A DNA stretch of 41,432 nt from the NCBI GenBank assembly GCA_900547815.1, contig URHY01000010.1, forward strand, positions 1-41,432. The letters run 5' to 3'. Made by a program: the position numbers and the translations under genes. Numbering within the stretch: the stretch's first letter is position 1; every line of letters starts with the position of its first letter. The notes beneath the pieces were generated by a model that did not search any database, had not been told where the DNA came from, and saw only the letters and a program-made list of their open reading frames with translations. This document shows positions 1-7,901 of this stretch, in pieces. The DNA comes from an uncultured Solobacterium sp. (GTDB lineage: Bacteria > Bacillota_I > Bacilli_A > Erysipelotrichales > Erysipelotrichaceae).

Positions 1-3000
1 TTCTTGTGTTCTTCACCATCATATTTAGAATCTGAAGGTTTTGTTACTGTAATACGATTTTGATCATCAATAGACTTACGATTGATTGTCAATGATCCAT
101 CTTCGACTACAAATGTTACCTTCTTAAAGTTACTATTTTTGTTACTAAATTGAGTTTCAGAAAGATTCATCTGATATGTACCAGCTTCAGTACCTTCAGC
201 CTTAGCTTCACCTGTAAACTTAACATCATCTTTAGTATACAATTTGTTAGAAATATCAGTAATTTCATAACCTTCTACTGAATGTGGATTGCCATCATAA
301 GTTACAGTATCTTTTTTACCTTTGATTGTTACTGTTACTTCAGCATTAACTTCAGTAATACTCAATTTACCTTCATGCTTAGTAATTGAATAATTACTTT
401 CTTTAAAATTTTCACCTTCAGTAATAACGATTGTATTTGTGACTTCACCATCACTTACATAAGTAACTGATCCAGTTGCCTCAACTTTTGTTACTTCACC
501 ATCAACGAAGTTTCCTTCAACTTTAACATCTGGTCTAGTTAGTGGAGTTCCATCATAAGGTTTAGAAGCTTTTTCACTCGTTAATGTTACTGCACGTGGA
601 TTAATAACAAGCTGTCCATCTTCTGCAATTTCAAATTTAACATTTGAGAAGTTTGTATTGTTGTTAACAAACTGAGTTGCATCCAAATTCATTAGATATG
701 TATTAGCATCTTTACCAGTAGCCGTTGCTTGACCATTTAATGTAAAGTCTGTTGAGCTATAAATTGTATTGCTAATAGAATCTACTGTATATCCACTTAC
801 ACTTTGTTCTTCTCCATTATAAGTTACAGTATCTTTATTACCTTTAATTCTTACTGTTACTTCATCCGTAACTGGAGTAATACTCAATTTACCTTCATTC
901 TTAATAATTGAATAGTTATTAGCATTAAACTTATCTGATGTTTTATAAGTAATTGTATTTGTTACTTCACCTTCACTAACATTCGTTACAGATCCAGTTG
1001 CCTGAACTTCTGTTACTTCATCTTTGACAAATCCACCAGTAATAGTTACATCAGGTCTAGTTAATGGAGTTCCATCATAAGGCTTAGAATCTGTTTGACT
1101 CGTTAATGTTACTTCACGCTTAGAAATTGTTAATTTTCCCTTAGTCACATTTACGATTACTTTATCCGTTACATCAACACCGCCTTTAGTAACTTTTGCT
1201 GTACCAGTAATTTCAGTATTATAAGTACCAAAATCTTTACCTTTAGCTACTGCAGTTAAACCTTCTACTGTATATCCACCAGCAACATCTTGGAAACCTT
1301 CAACCTTTTGTTCTTCACCATTATATGGAAGTGTATAACTATTTGCGTAAACATTGATCACAGTTTTCTCAACCCAAGTTGCATATAAATCATTACTTGA
1401 ATCTGCATTCACTCTGACTTTGTCACCAACTGCATATTTAGCATTACCTTTTTTAGCATCTTCTAATGATGTTGCCCAACCAGCAAAGTAGTAATCTTCA
1501 CCTGGCGCTGAATAGTGTTTATTAGATGCACTTTCTAAAGTAACTTCAACGTTATTCAAAATCGCAACACTTTGATCTTCACCATCACCATTACCAGGAT
1601 GATAATTTAAGATTGCTGAAGTTTCTGAATCACCAAATACAGCTTTTAAAGTAATCACATTTTTGTCATCTGCCAAATCTTTATTGACTTCAAAGTTTTG
1701 ACCAGGCTGATATACATTACCATTACCAGCTAATTGCCAACCTAAGAATTTCTTACCATCTTTTGTCACACCATTAGCAACTGTAGCTTTAGCACCACCC
1801 GCATAAACATTGTTATCTTTTGGAGCCTCTACACCATCTGCTACATACTTAACTGTAAGCTTACCATTGTATAACCACTTACCAATAATGTTAGTATCTT
1901 TTAAAATTGGATCATTCGCATTGAATGCTACATTTGTCATATGACCATTTTCATCTGCTACATACCAACCTGCAAATGAATAACCTTCAATTGCAGAAGC
2001 ACTTGGCAATACTGTACTTGCGATCGTACCAGCTGCAACTTTTTTAGTACCCTTATCTACTGTACCTTCAGGATTATTCAAGTTATAAGTTAAGCTGATC
2101 TTCTTAGCTGTCCATTTTGCGTATAGCGTGATATTCTGCGCTGGCATTGTCTTTCCATTAAAGACATATTTTTCACCTTCACAGAGTTCATTATCATACC
2201 AACCATCAAATTCATAATAATCTGGTAGTGAACTAGGTCTTGCAGGAGTATAGTTCTCACTTGAAATACTTTGTTCATACTTCTTTTCTACTGATTTATC
2301 TTCTTTACCATTATTGATAAATTTGATTTTGTAAGAATTACGAGTGTAATAAAACTTAGAATTATTGTAATAACCATCTACACCAGGATCACCATAAGAA
2401 TATGTAAATCCTGCAATTGCATAACAATCCTCATTACCAATAGTTAGATCATTACTGCTAGACTTAATCACATCCGTATGATGTAATTCATAATCCGTAT
2501 CTTCTATATTTCTTACATAATAATATGCTTTAAGAGTTCTTCTACCACTAGTACTCCATAACGTAGAGTCTTTCATTGGCATCGTACTTGTATAGGCTAA
2601 ATATTGATTATTTCCATAATACGAAGCTTTGATTTGCCAGTTACCGTTTTCTTTATATGTAGGCCATTCTTCTTTTGAAATACTTTGACCCCATTTTTTT
2701 GTGATTGTTGATAAATCTGTACGTGAGTTCTGTCTTTCTTTAAAATGCATTGTATACGTTTTTCTCTTGTAGTATACATTTACAATTGTCGAACCATCAC
2801 CCTTGATTGTTTTTTGTTCAATTGTAGTTGCAGTAAAGACTTTATCATTTACACTTTCACCAAAAATATTTTTACCATCCACTGTATAAGACTTCGCTAC
2901 AGCTGTTGTTGTTGCACCAGTCAAGCCCTGTAATTCTTGAGATTCATGGAATGAATATTCATTATCATCTGCATTTTCCCACCAGTGAATAACTGTATAG

Positions 3001-4592
3001 CTAACTTCTGCAGCTTTCCAATGTGCTGTTAAAGTCATTGGAGAAGTGACTGTTGCACCATTCTCAACCTTAGTTAAACCATTGTACCAACCATCAAATG
3101 AATAACCTGGCTTTGTAGGTGTTGTATCTTTACCTAATACTAACTTATCTCCGTGTAATACGAATTGAGAATCAACAATAGATCCACCATCTGAATTAAA
3201 TGAAACCCAATAACCTTCTTTAATAATTGCGTATACATTTACAGAAGTTTGATCTGCTGGAACTGTGATACTACTTGCGATATTTTTAGTTCCACTTGCT
3301 TCATCTGCCCAACCAACTAATTTATGAGTTGAATCAACATCATAAGATACAGTTGTAAAATCATGTGCTTCATGATCTCCAACTTTTTCTGTACGCATAA
3401 TCTGTGATCCATCTGGATTTAAGAAGTATACATATAATGCTGCTTCATATCTAGCTGTAATTGTACGTGTTGTAGTTTCAGTAATTTCTGCTTGTTTACC
3501 AAAACCAGTAAATGGATTACCAGCTTCATCAACCCAACCCACAAATGCTTGTCCAATAGCATCTGGAGCTGTAGGAGCAATCAATGTATCCCCAGACTTA
3601 ACAATCTGTGTACTTACTGTTGTACCATTCGCAACAAAGTTGAATGTTGTTAATGGGACTTGATTTTCACCAGTAATAACATAAATTGAGAAATGGTTTG
3701 TATCAAAACTTTGTGTATTTGTAGCAACTTCCGTTACTGTATTTGCATCATTCGTAACATGATATACATTGACTTCTTCACCAGTTACAGCTACATTTTC
3801 AAAACTGATATTAACCAATCCATTTGGTTGAATTTCAACACCATCTTTATTTTGAATTGTGATATCCAAAGCTACAGCCGATTCAACTTCTTTATTCTTT
3901 TCAGAAACAGTTTCCTCAACTGCATTTAAGATAGATTTACGAGTGATACGTTTTACAACAAGTTTAGAATCTCTTGGTAAAACACCCTGAGCTGCTGTCG
4001 CATGAACAACAACATTACCAGCTGTTTCACTTTGAATAAATGCAGGATACTCCGGCAATTCCTCTTTTACTTCCGTTTCCGAATCCGGGTCTGCCTCAGC
4101 ATCGTCATCATTTTTTTCTTCAGTCTTAGGTTGTTCTGTCGTTTGATGATCTGTTTCAGTAGTCACCTTTTTATAAACAAACTGAACACTTGCCAATTCT
4201 GAAGTCACATTTAGACTTACTTGATCAGCACTTGCTGCATGAGAATTATTGACGATTACATCTTTTAATGTATAGCCATCAAAATTCAACATAACACTAC
4301 TATCTGCATTTAAGCTATAGTTTAAATCGAAATTACGATATGTAGCTGCCTGTAAAATTGTTCCATCTTCAGCCACATAACTTAGCTCTACAGATTTCGT
4401 TTCTGGCGCTGCAACCTCATTTGTTTCCTCTTCTTGTAATTCATTATTATTCTCTACAGTAGTCGTTTGCTCCTGTTGTGGTTCAACAGGCTCTTCTTCT
4501 GCATTTACATAGTAAGAGTTTGCTAGTCCAAACTGGATTGCCATCGCAAATGATAATACAATTGCTGCCGCTCTCTTTAAGTTTTTTAGCAT
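1..4592 (-). CDS. Large surface adhesin with InlB-type and MBG/Ig-like repeats (C-terminus outside window)
   Basis: An open frame of 1530 codons runs from ATG 4592 through the window edge with no stop, so the C-terminus and any wall anchor are not seen. The start is supported by AAGGAGG seven bases upstream. Residues 1-31 form a signal peptide (basic MLKNLKR, hydrophobic core, cleavage likely after VNA). An acidic low-complexity stretch follows (about 35-65 and 150-180). Residues about 310-1075 hold repeated InlB/Listeria-Bacteroides-type modules, recognisable by GY.FDGWY and LTAHWK/LYAKW signatures. From about 1079 on there are Ig-like MBG-type modules with KPYDGTPLTRPDV and EGKLSITxV signatures, in an alternating two-module unit of 174 residues. 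Such proteins in Firmicutes are surface or adhesive proteins; the ligand cannot be inferred. It has its own promoter and is separated from the upstream dut operon by a terminator. Confidence 0.85.
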   Translation of the reverse strand, partial: MLKNLKRAAAIVLSFAMAIQFGLANSYYVNAEEEPVEPQQEQTTTVENNNELQEEETNEVAAPETKSVELSYVAEDGTILQAATYRNFDLNYSLNADSSVMLNFDGYTLKDVIVNNSHAASADQVSLNVTSELASVQFVYKKVTTETDHQTTEQPKTEEKNDDDAEADPDSETEVKEELPEYPAFIQSETAGNVVVHATAAQGVLPRDSKLVVKRITRKSILNAVEETVSEKNKEVESAVALDITIQNKDGVEIQPNGLVNISFENVAVTGEEVNVYHVTNDANTVTEVATNTQSFDTNHFSIYVITGENQVPLTTFNFVANGTTVSTQIVKSGDTLIAPTAPDAIGQAFVGWVDEAGNPFTGFGKQAEITETTTRTITARYEAALYVYFLNPDGSQIMRTEKVGDHEAHDFTTVSYDVDSTHKLVGWADEASGTKNIASSITVPADQTSVNVYAIIKEGYWVSFNSDGGSIVDSQFVLHGDKLVLGKDTTPTKPGYSFDGWYNGLTKVENGATVTSPMTLTAHWKAAEVSYTVIHWWENADDNEYSFHESQELQGLTGATTTAVAKSYTVDGKNIFGESVNDKVFTATTIEQKTIKGDGSTIVNVYYKRKTYTMHFKERQNSRTDLSTITKKWGQSISKEEWPTYKENGNWQIKASYYGNNQYLAYTSTMPMKDSTLWSTSGRRTLKAYYYVRNIEDTDYELHHTDVIKSSSNDLTIGNEDCYAIAGFTYSYGDPGVDGYYNNSKFYYTRNSYKIKFINNGKEDKSVEKKYEQSISSENYTPARPSSLPDYYEFDGWYDNELCEGEKYVFNGKTMPAQNITLYAKWTAKKISLTYNLNNPEGTVDKGTKKVAAGTIASTVLPSASAIEGYSFAGWYVADENGHMTNVAFNANDPILKDTNIIGKWLYNGKLTVKYVADGVEAPKDNNVYAGGAKATVANGVTKDGKKFLGWQLAGNGNVYQPGQNFEVNKDLADDKNVITLKAVFGDSETSAILNYHPGNGDGEDQSVAILNNVEVTLESASNKHYSAPGEDYYFAGWATSLEDAKKGNAKYAVGDKVRVNADSSNDLYATWVEKTVINVYANSYTLPYNGEEQKVEGFQDVAGGYTVEGLTAVAKGKDFGTYNTEITGTAKVTKGGVDVTDKVIVNVTKGKLTISKREVTLTSQTDSKPYDGTPLTRPDVTITGGFVKDEVTEVQATGSVTNVSEGEVTNTITYKTSDKFNANNYSIIKNEGKLSITPVTDEVTVRIKGNKDTVTYNGEEQSVSGYTVDSISNTIYSSTDFTLNGQATATGKDANTYLMNLDATQFVNNNTNFSNVKFEIAEDGQLVINPRAVTLTSEKASKPYDGTPLTRPDVKVEGNFVDGEVTKVEATGSVTYVSDGEVTNTIVITEGENFKESNYSITKHEGKLSITEVNAEVTVTIKGKKDTVTYDGNPHSVEGYEITDISNKLYTKDDVKFTGEAKAEGTEAGTYQMNLSETQFSNKNSNFKKVTFVVEDGSLTINRKSIDDQNRITVTKPSDSKYDGEEHK

Positions 4593-4640
4593 ACAAAGTC
4601 CTCCTTTTTCTAGTTCTGATTAAAACCCCTTTCATCATCT

Positions 4641-4680
4641 GGTTATAGTATAGACTTTAGAAGGTTATACTTTGGTTATA
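4641..4680 (-). promoter_or_regulatory. Adhesin promoter with three phased TATAACC repeats
   Basis: On the minus strand a TATACT -10 box lies at 4647-4652. The hexamer at the -35 position (CCAAAG, 4670-4675) is poor. TATAACC occurs exactly at 4641-4647, 4663-4669 and 4674-4680, that is with spacings of 22 and 11 bp, so all copies lie on one face of the helix. The two upstream copies cover the -35 region. This suggests an activator site, but the regulator is unknown. Confidence 0.5.
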
Positions 4681-4705
4681 TTATTTAAAAAGCATCTTTT
4701 TATTA

Positions 4706-4740
4706 TAAAAAAGATCTATTGTCCTTATGACAATAGATCT
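4706..4740 (-). terminator. Rho-independent terminator of the lafB-dut operon
   Basis: Downstream of dut on the minus strand, AGATCTATTGTC and its exact complement flank a 5-base loop and are followed by a run of T. This is a strong intrinsic terminator and closes the seven-gene operon. Confidence 0.85.
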
Positions 4741-4746
4741 ATATTG

Positions 4747-5229
4747 TTATTTACCTGAACTACCTAGTTTTCCAGCCATTCTTTCCGACTCCATAGACTG
4801 AAGTTGTTCAAAACTGATTTCTTCACTTTCTAACTGAGGCATACGCAATAATACGCCCTGACAAATCGCCTTTTCATAAGGATAAATTATCGCATCTTCC
4901 TTATATTCTACATCTTGCTTTTTAATAACCACACGCTTTGTATTCAAGTTTGTAACTGGCGCCATATACTCACCACGATACCCAGAATCAATAACACCAC
5001 TTCTTTGTGCAATACCCTTAGTTCCTGTTGAACCACGTTCTTTTAAAATCATCACAAATTCTGAATCAAATGCACTCGCAACACCTAATGGAACTAATTT
5101 TGTTTCATGCGGCTCAATCACCATATAATCTTCTTCAAAACATGGATATAAATCATATCCTGCATCCTCATAACGCTTTTGTGGAACTTTAGCCTCCGGC
5201 TTAACCTTTGCCCAATATAATTTATTCAT
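4747..5229 (-). CDS. dut: dUTP diphosphatase (dUTPase)
   Basis: Trimeric-type dUTPase, which hydrolyses dUTP to dUMP and pyrophosphate and so keeps uracil out of DNA. The protein is 160 aa from the chosen start (MNKLYWAK). Family motifs are visible in order: DAGYDLY (motif 1), ERGSTG (motif 2), GVIDSGYRGE (motif 3, with the catalytic Asp and Tyr) and a C-terminal GKLGSSGK (motif 5, glycine-rich phosphate lid). The first possible ATG is 8 codons upstream at 5253, but AGAAGGAGA lies just before ATG 5229, which makes 5229 the likely start. It overlaps the end of the preceding DNA glycosylase gene by 8 bases, so the two are probably translationally coupled. It is last in its operon. The sequence is somewhat diverged and long compared with standard bacterial Dut (about 140-150 aa). 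Confidence 0.88.
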   Translation of the reverse strand: MNKLYWAKVKPEAKVPQKRYEDAGYDLYPCFEEDYMVIEPHETKLVPLGVASAFDSEFVMILKERGSTGTKGIAQRSGVIDSGYRGEYMAPVTNLNTKRVVIKKQDVEYKEDAIIYPYEKAICQGVLLRMPQLESEEISFEQLQSMESERMAGKLGSSGK

Positions 5230-5683
5230 AAATCTCCTTCTTGTATATTTCAATTAATTGTTCTAATGAAAATCTAGCATTTGCACTGGAAGTCGAAGGA
5301 CAATACACTGTTTGAATATTCGGAAAATATTTCTGCATCGTATTATAACTTGTCTTTCCATTACAAATAACCTTTTCAATATTCTTATATCTATCCAATA
5401 ATTCCTGTATATCATTTGGCTCTATATCTTTGATTTCACTATCCGCACTCGTCTTTCTTATACACGAATGACAAATATCCCAAAGCGCAATATGCGATAT
5501 TTTTAATAATTCTATCTTATCATTTTCTTGATACAGACTTTCTAGTATCTTCCAAAACCTATTTGTCTTATTCGCATAATACATCTGTTCCTTTAGACTA
5601 ATCACACTTGGCATAGAACCCAAAATCAACACTCTAGAATCCTTAAATACAATGGGATCCAATCCAACTATTCGCTTACACAT
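5222..5683 (-). CDS. DNA-deoxyinosine / uracil-DNA glycosylase superfamily protein
   Basis: 153 aa. The N-terminal block LILGSMPS..S followed by YYAN..NRFW and the C-terminal block CPSTSSANARF match the hypoxanthine-DNA glycosylase branch (family 6) of the UDG superfamily, which removes deaminated bases from DNA. GSMPS would be the catalytic/phosphate-binding motif and PSTSSANARF the DNA-intercalation loop. Activity on hypoxanthine rather than uracil is a family-level inference. The gene overlaps the end of rimO by 16 bases and the start of dut by 8, so it sits directly with dUTPase. The two together suggest a small base-damage/uracil-avoidance unit. The Shine-Dalgarno sequence is weak, which fits coupling to rimO translation. 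Confidence 0.8.
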   Translation of the reverse strand: MCKRIVGLDPIVFKDSRVLILGSMPSVISLKEQMYYANKTNRFWKILESLYQENDKIELLKISHIALWDICHSCIRKTSADSEIKDIEPNDIQELLDRYKNIEKVICNGKTSYNTMQKYFPNIQTVYCPSTSSANARFSLEQLIEIYKKEIYE

Positions 5684-6966
5684 GTTCCATAAACATCATA
5701 AGACTTGGCATCTGTGATCTTTACCTTCACAAAAGTACCCAACTCTAATGGTTCTTCACTTGTAAAGATGACTTGACCATCCACTTCGTCCGGTGCATCT
5801 GCAGCACTTCTTCCACGATAACGATCCACCAAGCCTTCTTTTTCCTCAACTAGAACTTCAATGACCTTACCAATCTTTTCTTGATTCTTTTCTTTTGAAA
5901 TCTCTTCCTGCACAGCCATCAATCTAGCCAAACGAGCATTTTGAACTTCCTCATCAATCTGACCATCCATATCATAAGCAGGTGTATCCTCTTCTTTTGA
6001 ATATGTGAAAGCACCCATACGATCCCATTTGATTTCCTTAATAAAATCTACAAGCTCTTCAAATTCTTCTTCTGTTTCTGTAGGGAAACCAACAATCATA
6101 GTTGTACGCAAAGTTGCATTAGGAAACATGGTATGAATCTTATCTACAACCTTTAATACATCTTCCTTTGGACCTCTACGATTCATTAATTTCAACAAAC
6201 GATTGTTCGCATGCTGCATTGGAATATCAAAATAAGGAACGATCTTTTCACTTTCACTCATGGCCTGCAACACATCATCCACAATTTCATCTGGATACAT
6301 ATATAGAACACGAATCCAATGTAAACCTTCTACCTTTGATACTTGACGCAACAATTCTGGCAACATTAATTCACCATAATTATCCAAACCATATTTTGTA
6401 GTATCTTGGGCAATCAAAGTTAATTCCTTCACTCCAATGCTTGCCAAATAATTGACTTCTTCCATGATATCCTCAATCGTACGAGATCTCTGATCTCCAC
6501 GAATCAAAGGAATTGCACAATAAGCACAACGATTTGAACAACCATCACTGATCTTTACATAAGCCTGCCAAGGATTTCCTGTAATCACTCGTTCTGCCTT
6601 ATCCAATAATGTATCTGAACCCAAAATTTTTTGTAGCTGACTAGCCAAAGTGTTATATTCACGAATTGGGATAACCGCATCAATTTCCGGAATCTCTTCC
6701 TTTAGTGTTTCCGTATATCTTTGTGCTAAACAACCACACACAATCAACTTCTCTAAGTTACGCTCTTTATATTGTGCCATCTTAAAAATAGTATTGATAC
6801 TCTCTTCTTTGGCACTCTCAATAAAACCACAAGTATTCACGATAATAGCTTGTGCATCCTTTGGATTTGAAACAATCTCATGACCACCCCTTTTGATCAT
6901 ACCCATGATTTGTTCTGAATCCACCAAGTTTTTACAACATCCCAACGATACAAAACCTATTTTCAT
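5668..6966 (-). CDS. rimO: Ribosomal protein uS12 (S12) methylthiotransferase RimO
   Basis: Radical-SAM enzyme that adds a methylthio group to the conserved aspartate of ribosomal protein S12. The 432 aa match the usual length. Order: N-terminal UPF0004 domain starting KIGFVSLGCCKNLVDSE (cluster cysteines at GC, NTCGF and VCGCLA), the radical-SAM CxxxCxxC motif CSNRCAYC at about residue 144, the TIM-barrel domain, and a C-terminal TRAM domain (from about 365). SLGCCKN has an extra Cys where RimO usually has SLGCPKN. SDGCSNRCAYCAIP and the overall pattern favour RimO over MiaB. The start overlaps the yhaM stop by 4 bases (ATGA), with GGAGAAGATGA upstream. Confidence 0.93.
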   Translation of the reverse strand: MKIGFVSLGCCKNLVDSEQIMGMIKRGGHEIVSNPKDAQAIIVNTCGFIESAKEESINTIFKMAQYKERNLEKLIVCGCLAQRYTETLKEEIPEIDAVIPIREYNTLASQLQKILGSDTLLDKAERVITGNPWQAYVKISDGCSNRCAYCAIPLIRGDQRSRTIEDIMEEVNYLASIGVKELTLIAQDTTKYGLDNYGELMLPELLRQVSKVEGLHWIRVLYMYPDEIVDDVLQAMSESEKIVPYFDIPMQHANNRLLKLMNRRGPKEDVLKVVDKIHTMFPNATLRTTMIVGFPTETEEEFEELVDFIKEIKWDRMGAFTYSKEEDTPAYDMDGQIDEEVQNARLARLMAVQEEISKEKNQEKIGKVIEVLVEEKEGLVDRYRGRSAADAPDEVDGQVIFTSEEPLELGTFVKVKITDAKSYDVYGTCVSE

Positions 6967-7901
6967 TCTTCATCTTCTCCTTTTCGATGATAAATCATAC
7001 GACCTTCTAACGCAAAAACACGAGGTCCAAAATGGCCCGGCTGCGTTGTATCTAAACTTTGCTTCATCATATACATACGAGCATCTAGATTATCTAACAA
7101 AGTCAATACTTCTGCTTCTGGAATCATAGGAAGAACAGGAGATCCAAATTCCATCTTTCCATGATGTGATAAAACCATGTGTTTCAATAGTAAAACAATC
7201 TCTTTATCATTTACACCTAGCTTTTCAGCTACACGATCCAAACGATTATTCATAATACTGATGTGCCCCAATAAATTCCCCTCATTTGTATATTCAGGAA
7301 GTACTGGACCACTCAACTCATCAATTTTACCAATATCATGCATCAAGATACCTGCAATCAACAAACTTTTATCCAAGAATGAATATTGTCTACAAATATC
7401 CAATCCGACACGTGCCATACTAATTGAATGATAGGCAAGTCCTCCTACAAAATTATGGTGATTTCTTGTAGCAGCCGGGTATGTATAGAATAAATCTTTT
7501 GTTTCTTCTAAAACCTCTTCAACAACACAATATAAATTTGAATCTGTGATTTCATTCATCAATGATTTTACTTCTTCTTCCATCTCGGCACGAGTCATAG
7601 GAGCAAGTCTTACATAATTAGAAATATCTTCATCCTCTAAGACCGTCATCTTTCTTACACGCAACTGAACTGCATTTCTATGAATTATTGAATCCCCAAT
7701 AACTTCTACAACCTGTCCAGCTTTATATTGTTCAATCTGTTCATTGGTAAGATTCCAAAATTTCGCATCCAATACACCTGTCGCATCTTCTAAAATCAAA
7801 GATAAATAGGGTGTATCCTTCACAGTTTTACCCTTGTCACACTTTGAAATCAAACACTTAATAGCTACTTTTTGTTCCTGTGTAATCTCATTAATTCTCA
7901 T
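6963..7901 (-). CDS. yhaM: 3'-5' exoribonuclease YhaM family (OB-fold + HD domain)
   Basis: 312 aa. Residues about 10-95 form an OB-fold nucleic-acid-binding domain (KTVKDTPYLSLILEDATGVLDAKFW). Residues about 160-290 are an HD phosphohydrolase-type domain with H at GGLAYHS, the metal-binding HD pair in ILMHDIGKIDEL, then LSHHGKMEFGSPVLP and LLDNLDARM. This architecture and the HHGK-EFGSPV block are characteristic of YhaM/CbfA exoribonucleases of Firmicutes, which act in RNA turnover and have also been linked to DNA replication. The start and stop both overlap neighbours by 4 bases (ATGA), so it is embedded in the operon. Confidence 0.9.
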   Translation of the reverse strand: MRINEITQEQKVAIKCLISKCDKGKTVKDTPYLSLILEDATGVLDAKFWNLTNEQIEQYKAGQVVEVIGDSIIHRNAVQLRVRKMTVLEDEDISNYVRLAPMTRAEMEEEVKSLMNEITDSNLYCVVEEVLEETKDLFYTYPAATRNHHNFVGGLAYHSISMARVGLDICRQYSFLDKSLLIAGILMHDIGKIDELSGPVLPEYTNEGNLLGHISIMNNRLDRVAEKLGVNDKEIVLLLKHMVLSHHGKMEFGSPVLPMIPEAEVLTLLDNLDARMYMMKQSLDTTQPGHFGPRVFALEGRMIYHRKGEDEE

